Positions 1 to 8,416 of a stretch of 64,000 nucleotides of DNA are shown in pieces (position 1 is the first letter of the stretch; each line of letters begins with the position of its first letter). This stretch comes from Sporosarcina sp. P13. GTDB taxonomy: Bacteria; Bacillota; Bacilli; Bacillales_A; Planococcaceae. The notes under the pieces were generated by a model. It made no database searches. It saw nothing but the letters and a program-made list of their open reading frames with translations, and was not told the origin of the DNA. Location: contig NZ_PDYM01000004.1 of NCBI RefSeq assembly GCF_002743055.1, forward strand, positions 62,001 to 126,000. Direction: 5' to 3'. A program made the position numbers and the translations under genes.

Positions 1-40
1 CAATTCGATTAATAAATTGACTTCCTGTAATTGCTCCCAT
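1..40 (-). CDS. 5' end of a probable 4-hydroxyphenylacetate 3-monooxygenase oxygenase (HpaB-type), cut by window edge
   Basis: On the minus strand an AGAAGGAGG ribosome-binding site sits just before an ATG whose complement is at 38-40. The 13 visible codons read MGAITGSQFINRI. This closely resembles the N-terminus of Bacillales HpaB-type flavin-dependent 4-hydroxyphenylacetate 3-hydroxylases, which usually begin with an MG-ITG-QFI-RI pattern. The strong SD and open frame support a real start. The enzyme assignment rests on 13 residues only, so it is tentative. The rest of the gene lies before the window. The gene is divergent from the one starting at 177. Confidence 0.45.
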   Translation of the reverse strand, partial: MGAITGSQFINRI

Positions 41-176
41 CGCTTTCCTCCTTCTGTATATACCCTAGAGTATTCAACATCTTCTATATGTGATTAAAAA
101 ACGCAGTTTGCATTTCATAGGAAACTTTGTTACAATGAAGAAAATAATAAAGTGCAACAGGTAGGTGATTTTTCGC

Positions 177-773
177 ATGAATACTTCTAACAAAGAATTA
201 CTTGTAAATTATATCGTCGCATGTACAAATTTATATGGCGTAACACCATTTGATCATGTGCAAAGGGTTTATAATGAACAAAATGAGGATCAGATTTCAT
301 TGGAGAATTTGACTTCTTATGTAACTTCAACAGGGATAAAAAAGTTGTTGGAAGAACGATTTGTCTTCGTCCAGTCAAGTGAATTTGTTTCAGAAGCAGT
401 TGGAGTGCCAAAGGAAAAACAGATGTTTAAAGAAGTGGTGGCAGGAAAACCTTACTACGTGCCGGACCAAGCAGAATTGCTACGATTCGTAGATGAACAA
501 TATATCCAGCATACACCTCAACAAAAGAGTCTAAAGAACATGTTGCGTGATGATTTTGGTGAATCATACCCGATTGATGAAGAAGTAAAGGGGCTCGTCT
601 ATAGACTACAAGTCAGTGGCGGCGATTTCTCTACGGTTCTGTCAATGTTCCTTGATGATTTACAATTACCTATTCAACGGGCGGAGCGCTATATTCCTGT
701 GATTATTGAAATCGCGGAGACCACCAGAATGTGGGAACTCGGAGGACATACGCAAAAAGAATTACAGGCATAG
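177..773 (+). CDS. hypothetical protein, ~198 aa, unknown function
   Basis: The ATG at 177 is preferred over a GTG at 165 because AGGTAGGTGA lies about 8 nt upstream and overlaps the GTG. The product is acidic and soluble, with no signal peptide or membrane segment. It begins MNTSNKELLVNYIVACTNLY and looks largely helical. It has no cysteine-rich tail and no motif I can assign. It resembles the helical parts of proteins that carry a C-terminal SEC-C metal-binding tail, but that tail is absent, so this is only a hint. A separate rhodanese gene with its own SD follows after 82 nt. I do not recognise the family. Confidence 0.75.
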   Translation: MNTSNKELLVNYIVACTNLYGVTPFDHVQRVYNEQNEDQISLENLTSYVTSTGIKKLLEERFVFVQSSEFVSEAVGVPKEKQMFKEVVAGKPYYVPDQAELLRFVDEQYIQHTPQQKSLKNMLRDDFGESYPIDEEVKGLVYRLQVSGGDFSTVLSMFLDDLQLPIQRAERYIPVIIEIAETTRMWELGGHTQKELQA

Positions 774-855
774 TTTGTTAGTGCATTTCTATAGACAATC
801 ATTCATCAGTCGATATAGAATAAGAATAAATTATATACTATGGAGGGTATCACTC

Positions 856-1158
856 ATGGCATTAAAAGAGCTAACAGCAAAGGAAGTACAAGAGCAGTTG
901 GAAAGCGGTAAGGAACTGAATCTGATTGACGTACGTGAAGATGATGAAGTAGCAGGAGGAATCATTCCTGGAGCAATGCACATCGCTTTAGGCAATCTTC
1001 CTATTGAAATGCATGACTTAGATCAGGAAACACCTTACATCCTTGTTTGTCGTTCAGGCGGCAGAAGTGGCCGTGCACAAGAAATTATGGCTGATGAAGG
1101 ATTTGATGTAACTAACATGGCGGGCGGAATGCTGGCATGGGAAGGTCAAACAGTATAA
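856..1158 (+). CDS. single-domain rhodanese-like sulfurtransferase, 100 aa
   Basis: The start is the ATG at 856 with GGAGGG 8 nt upstream; a longer upstream reading frame is discarded. The 100-residue product is one rhodanese domain: an early LIDVREDDEVAGGIIPGA segment, then the active-site loop CRSGGRSG that supplies the persulfide-forming cysteine, then the usual GF-V-N-AGG-LAWEG ending. It resembles cytoplasmic YqhL/YtwF-type proteins that move sulfane sulfur. The physiological acceptor cannot be told from sequence. The gene appears monocistronic, closed by the terminator at 1168. Confidence 0.9.
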   Translation: MALKELTAKEVQEQLESGKELNLIDVREDDEVAGGIIPGAMHIALGNLPIEMHDLDQETPYILVCRSGGRSGRAQEIMADEGFDVTNMAGGMLAWEGQTV

Positions 1159-1167
1159 TGAAATAAA

Positions 1168-1204
1168 AGTCGGAAGAGAGGTAAAAACTCTTCCGGCTTT
1201 TTTT
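1168..1204 (+). terminator. rho-independent terminator after the rhodanese gene
   Basis: AGTCGGAAGAG pairs with CTCTTCCGGCT around a short A-rich loop, followed by a run of Ts. Confidence 0.85.
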
Positions 1205-1274
1205 GCGTTGCGCACGTACTCATACATAACCACAAAAGTCCAAGCGTATAGTGAAAGAAAAAGGCGGTGTATAG

Positions 1275-1988
1275 ATGAAAAAATGGCTTGTGGCTGTCTT
1301 GCTGTTGTTTTTTTCATTGGGAGGTGTGTGGTATGGAGTGAAAGCGGCAGATCGAGGATTTTTTATACCAGCTGAATTAGGTGGTGTGAAAATCATGATC
1401 GATCCTGGGCATGGCGGGGAAGATGGTGGGGCTTCAGCAGAGAATGTAATTGAGAAAGATATTACATTAAATATCTCACATGAAGTACGAAAATTACTTG
1501 AGAAAAAAGGTGCTACTGTGGTGATGACACGTGAGAAAGAGGGTGACGCAGTTTCAGAGCATGCACCTTCAGAACAGTTTCATTCGAACAGAAGTCGTAA
1601 ATTTGCGGATTTAAAGTTACGTGAAAGTATGGCCATTGAAAATGATCCGGATCTTTTCATTAGTGTTCATGTTAATGCGATTCCAGAAGAACGCTGGAGA
1701 GGAGCACAAGTCTTTTATCACCCACATGGACATCCGGCGGGTAAACAATTGGCGACGTCAATTCAAGATGAAATGCGTAATCAGTTAAAGAATACCGATC
1801 GGGAAGCGATGAAGATTACAGGTGTCTATTTATTGAAAAAAGTGCCTGTACCTGCAGTGTTAGTGGAAACAGGTTTCTTGTCTAATCCAGAAGAGCGAAA
1901 ATTATTAGCGAGTAAGTCTTATCAGAAGAAGGTGGCGGCCGCGATTGTTGACGGAATCGTAAAATATGAATATGCCGAAGAACAATGA
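1275..1988 (+). CDS. cwlD: N-acetylmuramoyl-L-alanine amidase CwlD (sporulation)
   Basis: This is an Amidase_3 enzyme of 237 aa, the usual CwlD length. Residues 5-25 form a signal peptide/anchor. The zinc site is visible: His46 in DPGHGG, the Glu of VIEKDITL, the His of SVHVNA, and the catalytic Glu of VETGFLSNPEE. In Bacillus, CwlD works with PdaA to make muramic delta-lactam in spore cortex peptidoglycan, the mark read by germination lytic enzymes. The ATG at 1275 follows AAGGCGGTG. The gene lies next to salA and gerD, as in B. subtilis. It is one of the clearest signs that the organism forms endospores. Confidence 0.95.
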   Translation: MKKWLVAVLLLFFSLGGVWYGVKAADRGFFIPAELGGVKIMIDPGHGGEDGGASAENVIEKDITLNISHEVRKLLEKKGATVVMTREKEGDAVSEHAPSEQFHSNRSRKFADLKLRESMAIENDPDLFISVHVNAIPEERWRGAQVFYHPHGHPAGKQLATSIQDEMRNQLKNTDREAMKITGVYLLKKVPVPAVLVETGFLSNPEERKLLASKSYQKKVAAAIVDGIVKYEYAEEQ

Positions 1989-2064
1989 GCCAAATGAAGG
2001 TTGGCTAGATAGGGAATATGATATACTGAAGGGGAGTGAATGAATCTAGTTAGGAGTGTAGACT

Positions 2065-3123
2065 GTGATTAATGAACAACAAGTCCGTGAATTGATTGGC
2101 GCATTGAAAGATCCGTTTTTACATAAAACATTGGCAGAAACAAATGGCGTTTTGGAAGTTACCATTAAGCCTGAAAAACAACATGTCAGTGTTAAAGTAG
2201 CGATTGCTAAAGTAAATACCGGAGAGCAATTGACGCTTCAATCAAAAGTTGTGGAAGTTTTGAAAGAGGCAGGGGCAGACTCTGTCGGCATTCGTTTTGA
2301 AGAGTTACCGAAAGAAGTACTTGAGCAATTCCGTGGAACGGTAACGGAAGCGGAGCCACAAGATATCTTGTCACCTTTATCTACTATCGAATTTATTTCG
2401 ATTGCATCTGGAAAAGGCGGCGTTGGGAAGTCTACAGTTTCTGTCAACCTGGCAGTTGCTTTAGCAAGACGCGGAAAAAAAGTCGGATTAATTGATGCAG
2501 ATATTTACGGATTCAGTGTTCCAGACATGATGGGCATTACAGCAATGCCTGAAGTTAAGGAAGATCGTATCATACCAGTTGAACGCTTTGGCGTTAAAGT
2601 TATCTCTATGGGCTTTTTCGTAGAAGATAATGCACCCGTAGTATGGCGTGGTCCGATGCTTGGTAAAGTGTTGGATCAGTTTTTCCGCGATGTGGATTGG
2701 GGCGAGCTTGATTATTTATTACTTGATTTGCCGCCAGGAACAGGCGATGTAGCGCTTGATATTCATCAAATGATTCCAGCCTCAAAAGAAATCGTTGTGA
2801 CGACTCCACACCCTACAGCGGCATTTGTAGCTGCTCGTGCAGGTGCGATGGCGTTACAGACTGATCATGAACTACTTGGCGTGGTCGAGAACATGGCATG
2901 GTTTGAGTCGAAAACCTCAGGTGAGAAGGAATATGTCTTTGGACAAGGTGGCGGTGTTCGTCTATCTGAGGAACTTCGCACAGAGCTTTTAGGTCAAATA
3001 CCACTTGGGCAGCCTGACTGGAACGAAGTAGAATTTGCGCCATCTGTTTATGGTGAGAATCATCCAATTGGACAAATTTATTTACAAGTTGCCGATACAG
3101 TAATCGAGAAGTGTGCTAAATAA
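2065..3123 (+). CDS. salA: Mrp/ApbC-family P-loop ATPase (SalA orthologue)
   Basis: The 352-aa product has an N-terminal MIP18/DUF59-like domain (about 1-85). A Mrp/NBP35 ATPase follows, with deviant Walker A GKGGVGKST at about 116-124 and LIDADIYGFSVP after it. Family members carry Fe-S clusters, and B. subtilis SalA regulates scoC and hence exoprotease genes. The CxxC normally used for the bridging cluster is absent here: the segment after ENMAWFE reads SKTSGEKEYVFG. A regulatory rather than carrier role is therefore likely. Translation starts at GTG 2065 after a TAGGAG site. Position between cwlD and gerD supports the symbol. Confidence 0.9.
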   Translation: MINEQQVRELIGALKDPFLHKTLAETNGVLEVTIKPEKQHVSVKVAIAKVNTGEQLTLQSKVVEVLKEAGADSVGIRFEELPKEVLEQFRGTVTEAEPQDILSPLSTIEFISIASGKGGVGKSTVSVNLAVALARRGKKVGLIDADIYGFSVPDMMGITAMPEVKEDRIIPVERFGVKVISMGFFVEDNAPVVWRGPMLGKVLDQFFRDVDWGELDYLLLDLPPGTGDVALDIHQMIPASKEIVVTTPHPTAAFVAARAGAMALQTDHELLGVVENMAWFESKTSGEKEYVFGQGGGVRLSEELRTELLGQIPLGQPDWNEVEFAPSVYGENHPIGQIYLQVADTVIEKCAK

Positions 3124-3132
3124 TAATTAATG

Positions 3133-3167
3133 GGCGAGGGAGATTATTCTCCTCCGCCTGTTTTTTT
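3133..3167 (+). terminator. terminator of salA, spanning the gerD stop codon
   Basis: GGCGAGGGAG and CTCCTCCGCC form a hairpin (one mismatch, one G-T pair), followed by a 7-T run. The hairpin overlaps the last codons of the convergent gerD gene, whose Gly-rich tail encodes one arm. Confidence 0.7.
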
Positions 3168-3737
3168 GTCTTCTCCTCCGCCTTTCCCTTCTTTATCGCT
3201 TGCCTCTGCTGTACTTTTCCCGGCTTTCATAATGAGCTGTTGCCATTTAGCTTGCATCAATGGACTGTTAATCGTATCTTCTACAGCCTTTTCCATTTCC
3301 TTTTTTAGTGTGCTTGAATTTACGACTTTCTCCATTTGTTTCATCATATCAGGTTGCCCAAAGAACTTTTCCATTTCCTTTTGGAACGAAGCGTCGCCCA
3401 TTAAATCTTTCATGATATCTGCTTGCTGTTTCTTCATGCTTTTGGCTATCGATTCAGTGAATTTAGGATCTTCAAAAGCGGTTTTCCAAAAACTTTCACC
3501 CTCTTTTGAAAGGAGAACGTTTTCGATACTTTGTTTTACTTCCGGCTGTTCTAAAACTAATAACTCCCTGAATTCAGGATCGGTCATCAATTTACGTAAT
3601 GCTTTCTTTCCGTCTTCCGTTTGGATTGCATCCGTCATCATTTTCTTCATTTCATCATAGCTCGGACCTGCTTGTTGTCCTCCGCTGCAACCCACAAGGA
3701 ATATAAGGAATAGAAAAATGCCTATAAGTTTTTTCAT
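3144..3737 (-). CDS. gerD: spore germination lipoprotein GerD
   Basis: The product of about 197 aa starts MKKLIGIFLFLIFLVGC, a lipoprotein signal with the lipobox cysteine at about residue 17. A charged helical region full of Met, Lys and Glu follows (heptad-rich, about 30-180), with a Gly-rich tail. B. subtilis GerD is a trimeric helical lipoprotein of the spore inner membrane, needed to cluster GerA-type nutrient receptors into germinosomes. The ATG at 3737 is preferred over an in-frame TTG 9 nt upstream because GGAAGG lies at workable distance. The gene is on the opposite strand to salA and kbaA. Confidence 0.9.
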   Translation of the reverse strand: MKKLIGIFLFLIFLVGCSGGQQAGPSYDEMKKMMTDAIQTEDGKKALRKLMTDPEFRELLVLEQPEVKQSIENVLLSKEGESFWKTAFEDPKFTESIAKSMKKQQADIMKDLMGDASFQKEMEKFFGQPDMMKQMEKVVNSSTLKKEMEKAVEDTINSPLMQAKWQQLIMKAGKSTAEASDKEGKGGGEDKKTGGGE

Positions 3738-3875
3738 TCCAATCAACCTTCCACTTGTATTTTCATTTATTGTTCACAATATAAGAAGGAATATGCATGA
3801 TTTGTTCAATGAAATAGATTTTTCTGTCGAACGTTGATACACTAAGGGTGAAATGAAAAAAAGGGGAACAGTGCT

Positions 3876-4565
3876 GTGACAATACGAAATTGGGTAAAAT
3901 TTTTCTTGCGCGCGATGGCAATTGGTGGAGCGATTACGGCATTTGTCGGACTAATTGTACGTTGGGACTTTTTTTATGGATATATACAAGCAGGCGAAGT
4001 CTGGCAATTTTCCGGTGCCTTTTTATGGATGATCTTTTTAGGGTTTACGATGAGTGTCGTTGCTCAGATGGGTTTCTTCGCCTACTTAACGGTTCATCAA
4101 TTTGGCGTCAATATGTTCAGAACGCTAACTTTATGGAATTGGGTGCAACTTCTGATCATAGTGGTTGTCCTATTTGACCTCGTGTTTTTCCGTTTCCAAT
4201 TAACAAAAGAAGATACGGGACGCACGGCCTTATATATTTTCTTGTTGCTGGTGTTGATTATAGTATCTGCAATTACGGCATACTTTAAAGCTCAGTGGAC
4301 AAAAAAATATGCGTTAATTTCTGCATTATTCTTTATGATCGTCATTACGACTCTAGAATGGCTACCGGCTCTTATGGTAACCTCAGGAAACCGGGATGAA
4401 TGGGTAACAATTCTTCTATTCCCGTTACTTGCAGTAAATGCTTTCCAATTGTTGGTTTTGCCGAAATACAACAGACAATCCGATATAGACAAAGAAAAGC
4501 TGGACAAACGTCGTGATGAACGGAAAAAGTCCAAACAACAGAAAAAATCTGCTAAAGCAAAATAA
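3876..4565 (+). CDS. kbaA: KinB-signalling pathway activation protein KbaA
   Basis: This integral membrane protein of 229 aa has about six hydrophobic segments and a basic C-terminal tail rich in Lys and Arg (about 200-229). The first residues, MTIRNWVKFFLRAMAIGGA, match the KbaA/YbaM family. In B. subtilis KbaA is needed for the KinB branch of the sporulation phosphorelay. The start is GTG 3876, about 9 nt after AAGGGGA. Position after salA/gerD and before a pdaB-like gene is the classical context. A strong terminator follows at 4564. Confidence 0.9.
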   Translation: MTIRNWVKFFLRAMAIGGAITAFVGLIVRWDFFYGYIQAGEVWQFSGAFLWMIFLGFTMSVVAQMGFFAYLTVHQFGVNMFRTLTLWNWVQLLIIVVVLFDLVFFRFQLTKEDTGRTALYIFLLLVLIIVSAITAYFKAQWTKKYALISALFFMIVITTLEWLPALMVTSGNRDEWVTILLFPLLAVNAFQLLVLPKYNRQSDIDKEKLDKRRDERKKSKQQKKSAKAK

Positions 4566-4600
4566 AAATGACGGGAGAACTTTCTCCCGTCATTTTTTTA
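4564..4600 (+). terminator. strong terminator after kbaA
   Basis: AAATGACGGGAGA pairs with TCTCCCGTCATTT, then a T run. The 170 nt from here to the end of the next gene hold no recognisable feature. Confidence 0.9.
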
Positions 4601-4771
4601 TATTTAAAAGGAAGTGTGCGGAATTGATTGTTCGCAGTGGGAAGTTAGTAGATGCAAGGGGATTTACGCTTCAAAGGAGCCGCTTTTCATCACTTCGTTA
4701 CAGACTCGGATACAAAAGTACACGCTGGTCCCTCGGGAAGGGCCGAAATGAATAACAGCTTTTCAGCTTCA

Positions 4772-5437
4772 CTACTTTGGTACTTTTTTCGTTTTAATAA
4801 TTGGTTGAAACAGAAGATCTTCGACGGATTGGAACGGCCGACTTAAAGATAAGCGCTTCATATCTTTCAGAGCTACACGCTCGTCACGATGATGCGGAAT
4901 AGCAATAATCTCGCCTTCTACTTTTTTTGGCAAAGTGCCATCTTTCCACTGGATAGTTGAACCAAGCGCGTTGACTTCAATAGCGTGCAATTGTTGAAGT
5001 AGTGGTTGAGGGAATTGCTCGTCTATTGTGCGGAACCATAATGGCTTAGTTTCAAAAGTTTCTTCGAATTGCTTTACTTGTCGTGTCAGTAACTTGGGAT
5101 CCATTTCGTACTGTTCTCCTTCCGCACCGAGTAAAGCAACGGGAAATGAACGCTTCTTTATCTTTGTTACAAGTTCGGGAAAACGTAGTGCCCAATCTAT
5201 ATCCATAAATAATAATGGCTTTTGATTTGTGAACTGTTCTAGAAGATCCTCCACTTCTTGTTCACCAAAGGAAATATTAACTGTCAAAGCAGAACCTTGT
5301 GCACCCCTTACAATGACAATAGGATCTTCAGTCAAACGAAAAACGGTTAAAAGAGAAGAAGAAGGCTTGAACAATTGCGGGACATATAAAACGCATAATA
5401 GACCTAAAATAACGAGGAATACTAGTTTTTTTAACAT
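4772..5437 (-). CDS. degenerate PdaB-like polysaccharide deacetylase homologue (probable pseudoenzyme)
   Basis: The 221-aa product has an N-terminal membrane anchor (residues 4-22) and the outline of a NodB-type barrel. ALTVNISFGEQEVEDLLEQF corresponds to the family pattern ALTFDISWGD, and LLFMDIDWALRFPELV, WFRTIDEQF and ALGSTIQWKD fall where later barrel strands are expected. The metal and catalytic residues are missing: the motif-1 Asp is replaced (NISFGE) and no H-x3-H motif exists. It lies where B. subtilis has pdaB (next to kbaA), but on the opposite strand. I infer a diverged, non-catalytic PdaB descendant, perhaps still used in spore formation. SD AAGGAGA supports the ATG at 5437. Confidence 0.65.
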   Translation of the reverse strand: MLKKLVFLVILGLLCVLYVPQLFKPSSSLLTVFRLTEDPIVIVRGAQGSALTVNISFGEQEVEDLLEQFTNQKPLLFMDIDWALRFPELVTKIKKRSFPVALLGAEGEQYEMDPKLLTRQVKQFEETFETKPLWFRTIDEQFPQPLLQQLHAIEVNALGSTIQWKDGTLPKKVEGEIIAIPHHRDERVALKDMKRLSLSRPFQSVEDLLFQPIIKTKKVPK

Positions 5438-5485
5438 AAAAGTCTCCTTATTCGTTTAAAGTATAGAGTATTATATGAAAAAGGC

Positions 5486-5515
5486 TTGACGCATATGACG
5501 GAACCGCTATATACT
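5486..5515 (+). promoter_or_regulatory. upstream sigma-A-type promoter of the tRNA cluster
   Basis: TTGACG at 5486 and TATACT at 5510 are separated by 18 nt. Confidence 0.6.
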
Positions 5516-5547
5516 AATAGTGGCTTACAGGTAATGAAAAATACTTG

Positions 5548-5576
5548 TTGCATGTATTTGAAAACCATGTTATAAT
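5548..5576 (+). promoter_or_regulatory. proximal sigma-A-type promoter of the tRNA cluster
   Basis: TTGCAT at 5548 and a perfect TATAAT at 5571 are separated by 17 nt, 40 nt before the first tRNA. Tandem promoters are typical of stable RNA operons. Confidence 0.75.
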
Positions 5577-5616
5577 GGTTTTTGTCGTTAGAGATTAACA
5601 CTAACGTTTGTATTAT

Positions 5617-5688
5617 TCCGCAGTAGCTCAGTGGTAGAGCAATCGGCTGTTAACCGATCGGTCGTAAGTTCGAGTCTTACCTGCGGAG
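5617..5688 (+). tRNA. tRNA-Asn (anticodon GTT)
   Basis: The acceptor TCCGCAG/CTGCGGA closes a full cloverleaf. The anticodon loop CTGTTAA gives GTT. The sequence after the discriminator G is TCA, so CCA is not encoded here, unlike in the four tRNAs that follow. Confidence 0.97.
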
Positions 5689-5698
5689 TCATTTTTTT

Positions 5699-5774
5699 GC
5701 TTCTATAGCTCAGCAGGTAGAGTGCTTCCATGGTAAGGAAGAGGTCGCCGGTTCGAGCCCGGCTAGAAGCTCCA
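5699..5774 (+). tRNA. tRNA-Thr (anticodon GGT)
   Basis: The acceptor is GCTTCTA/TAGAAGC and the anticodon stem CTTCC/GGAAG holds loop ATGGTAA (GGT). CCA is encoded. Confidence 0.95.
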
Positions 5775-5789
5775 TGAGCACATTTATAT

Positions 5790-5864
5790 GGCCCCTTGGT
5801 CAAGCGGTTAAGACACCGCCCTTTCACGGCGGTATCACGGGTTCGAATCCCGTAGGGGTCACCA
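5790..5864 (+). tRNA. tRNA-Glu (anticodon TTC)
   Basis: The acceptor is GGCCCCT/AGGGGTC with one G-T pair, and stem CCGCC/GGCGG holds loop CTTTCAC (TTC). CCA is encoded. Confidence 0.97.
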
Positions 5865-5893
5865 TTTATGATTTGAAAGAATATATTTAACAC

Positions 5894-5978
5894 GGTGGGG
5901 TAGCGAAGTGGCTAAACGCGGCGGACTGTAAATCCGCTCCCTCCGGGTTCGGCGGTTCGAATCCGTCCCCCACCACCA
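5894..5978 (+). tRNA. tRNA-Tyr (anticodon GTA), class II with long variable arm
   Basis: The acceptor is GGTGGGG/CCCCACC, loop CTGTAAA gives GTA, and a long variable arm follows CCGCTCCCTCC. CCA is encoded. Confidence 0.97.
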
Positions 5979-6024
5979 TGTTTGTTTTACTTGTAAACTC
6001 CTTATTATGTAACCAGCTACACGT

Positions 6025-6099
6025 TGGGGTATAGCCAAGCGGTAAGGCAACGGACTTTGACTCCGTCACTCGTTGGTTCGAATCCAGCTACCCCAGCCA
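6025..6099 (+). tRNA. tRNA-Gln (anticodon TTG)
   Basis: The acceptor is TGGGGTA/TACCCCA and the anticodon loop CTTTGAC gives TTG. CCA is encoded. Confidence 0.96.
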
Positions 6100-6129
6100 T
6101 TTTACCTAAAACTAAATTAAATTATATCT

Positions 6130-6167
6130 AATCCTTATTATTTTAAAATAATAAAGGGTTTTTTTGT
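6130..6167 (+). terminator. terminator of the tRNA operon
   Basis: A long AT-rich hairpin CCTTATTATTTT/AAAATAATAAAGG with one bulge is followed by seven Ts. Confidence 0.8.
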
Positions 6168-6281
6168 GCTTAAATTTGTTTGAATATAGAAAAGAAAATA
6201 AATTATCATGTATACTATGGTTAGGTAATTTCTCTTGTAGAGTATTATAAAATATGTAAACACAGGGAATGTGATATAGAG

Positions 6282-8378
6282 ATGCAGAAATTTCTCAATG
6301 GTTTAGAGAAGTTCGCTGGAAAAGACAGTGAAGAAGGATTAAAGAGGATCCTTGGGGATATCGCTTATACATTGGAACAAGCTGCTATCGTCTCCATTAC
6401 TGATTCTCGCGGTGTTATTCAATATGCCAATGAACATTTTGAAAAACTGTCCAAATTCCCATTGTCAGAACTAATTGGCGCGAAGCAAAGTATTGTTAAT
6501 TCGGGTTACCACGATGCATCTTTCTTTAAACAGATGTGGGCTACGATAGGAAGTGGAAAGACTTGGCGTGGCGATATTCGTAACCTTGCAAAAGACGGTT
6601 CATACTATTGGGTTGATACGACAATTGTACCTTTTTTAAATGAAAACAATAAACCGTACCAATATGTATCTATTCGTTATGATATTACAGAAAGAAAATT
6701 AATGCAGGAAGAAATGCGCAAAAGTGCAGAACTCTATGAAATTATAACTACGAATGCATCGGATTTTATAGCGATTATTGATCGAGACGGGAAATTCCAA
6801 TACGTCTCGCCTTCTTTTGAAAAGTTGCTAGGTTTTCAATTAAATAGCTTGATTTATCAATCGTTCTATTCACTGATAAACGCTAAAGATCAGCAAAGAG
6901 TGGAAAGAAGGGTCAAACAACTACGAGGGTTCAAACAACAAGCCATCAGTTTAGAATTTACTTTTGAAGATGTAGAAGGCGGCTTGCATGTTATGGAAGC
7001 AAAGATGAATGAAGTAAAAGAATCTATAGAGTATGGTGAACAATTATTGGTAGTCATGCGTGATGTAACGGAACGTGTGAAGTCTGAAGAGAAAATCAGA
7101 CATCTAGTCTATAATGATCAACTTACATCGCTGATGAACCGAAACTCCTTCCGAGAACAGTTGGCACTAGCATTTGAAAGAGCGCGTACTAGAAATCAGG
7201 TATTTGCGCTCGTTCATATGAATATTGATCGCTTACGCTACGCAAATGATTTGTTTGGGCATGATGCAGGTGATTACTTGTTGGCGATGGTAGGCGAACG
7301 ATTGAAGCGTAAAACAGGACCTGAAAGTTTACTGGCTCGTATAGCTGGAGACGAATTCGCTTTTATAGTGACAGGATTAACTGGTGAGGCGGACATTTTT
7401 AACTTTGCTGAAGGCGTTAGGAAATACTTAGAGCAACCTATACAAATAGGAACGCAAACATATAATTTGTCAATTAGTTGTGGTATTTCTATATATCCTG
7501 AACACGCTAACCAACCGTCTGAGTTGGTGACAAAAGCAACATTAGCACTTGGGAAAGTGAAACTGCGTGGTGGCGGGGATAGTGTGATGTACGAACACGG
7601 TACATCTAAAATGTCGTTGGAGCGAATTTTGTTGGAAAATGAACTTCGGAAAAGTGTGCAACAACAACATTTCTATTTGGAATATCAGCCTAAGGTATTT
7701 TTAGGTACGGGTGAATTAACTGGAGTGGAAGCGCTAGTACGCTGGAAACATCCAGATCTAGGTGTAATTCCTCCAATGAAGTTTATTCCTCTTGCGGAAG
7801 AAACGAAAATTATAGTTCCGCTAGGTGAATGGATTTTGCGTGAAGTATGTAAGCGTGCGGCAGCTGAAGTAGCAGAAGGCTCTTTCTGCAAATTTGCGGT
7901 GAATGTTTCGACTGTCCAGATTAAAGAAAAAGGATTTATCGATTCGGTATTGAGTATAATGGAGGAATTCAATGTTCCTTCTGAAATGATTGAATTAGAG
8001 TTGACAGAGAGTTCGTTTATGGATATGGAAGGAATGAAGGAATCAATTCAAATGCTTCGTAGCAAAGGGCTTACGGTAGCGATCGATGATTTTGGAACAG
8101 GTTATAGTACATTTAGTTATATTAAAGAACTTCCAGCGGATACAATTAAAATTGATATGGCATTCGTCAAAAATGTTTTGGAGAATGAAAATAGTCAGGC
8201 GATTGTAAAGGCGATTGTAATACTTGCGGACACCGCGGGCTTGAACGTTGTGGCAGAAGGAATCGAGATGATAGAACAGGCAGAAATGCTTTATAGTCTT
8301 GGTTGTCGCGAAGGGCAAGGGTATTATTATGGACATCCGTCTACTTTGGAGGAAGCAAAAAAGCGATTAAAAGTATAA
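6282..8378 (+). CDS. PAS-PAS-GGDEF-EAL cyclic-di-GMP signalling protein
   Basis: The 698-aa protein has no membrane segment. Two PAS domains (about 25-145 and 150-270) precede a GGDEF domain (about 275-440) and an EAL domain (about 450-695). The GGDEF signature is AGDEF (355-359), so the cyclase is probably weak or serves as a GTP-sensing module. The EAL domain is intact: EALVRW at 483, then NVS, ELTES, IDDFGTGYS, IKIDMAFV and VVAEGIE. The most likely net activity is c-di-GMP phosphodiesterase controlled by a PAS-bound signal. The gene follows the tRNA operon and ends 38 nt before the arginase start, with no terminator between, so read-through into arginase is possible. Confidence 0.93.
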   Translation: MQKFLNGLEKFAGKDSEEGLKRILGDIAYTLEQAAIVSITDSRGVIQYANEHFEKLSKFPLSELIGAKQSIVNSGYHDASFFKQMWATIGSGKTWRGDIRNLAKDGSYYWVDTTIVPFLNENNKPYQYVSIRYDITERKLMQEEMRKSAELYEIITTNASDFIAIIDRDGKFQYVSPSFEKLLGFQLNSLIYQSFYSLINAKDQQRVERRVKQLRGFKQQAISLEFTFEDVEGGLHVMEAKMNEVKESIEYGEQLLVVMRDVTERVKSEEKIRHLVYNDQLTSLMNRNSFREQLALAFERARTRNQVFALVHMNIDRLRYANDLFGHDAGDYLLAMVGERLKRKTGPESLLARIAGDEFAFIVTGLTGEADIFNFAEGVRKYLEQPIQIGTQTYNLSISCGISIYPEHANQPSELVTKATLALGKVKLRGGGDSVMYEHGTSKMSLERILLENELRKSVQQQHFYLEYQPKVFLGTGELTGVEALVRWKHPDLGVIPPMKFIPLAEETKIIVPLGEWILREVCKRAAAEVAEGSFCKFAVNVSTVQIKEKGFIDSVLSIMEEFNVPSEMIELELTESSFMDMEGMKESIQMLRSKGLTVAIDDFGTGYSTFSYIKELPADTIKIDMAFVKNVLENENSQAIVKAIVILADTAGLNVVAEGIEMIEQAEMLYSLGCREGQGYYYGHPSTLEEAKKRLKV

Positions 8379-8416
8379 TTTTATCACAAAGAGACATCCT
8401 GTTAGGAGGCTATATT

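Noticed and set aside
3130..3660. Plus-strand frame opposite gerD
   Set aside because: It lies antisense to a clear lipoprotein gene and has low-complexity Ser/Phe sequence.
4614..4771. T-box or other riboswitch between kbaA and the pdaB-like gene
   Set aside because: It lies downstream of two convergent genes, and the T-box GGTGG core is absent.
5588..6069. Minus-strand frames with GIRTRD and SSRARTGD motifs across the tRNA cluster
   Set aside because: These are the well-known spurious translations of the antisense strand of tRNA genes; the tRNAs explain the sequence fully.
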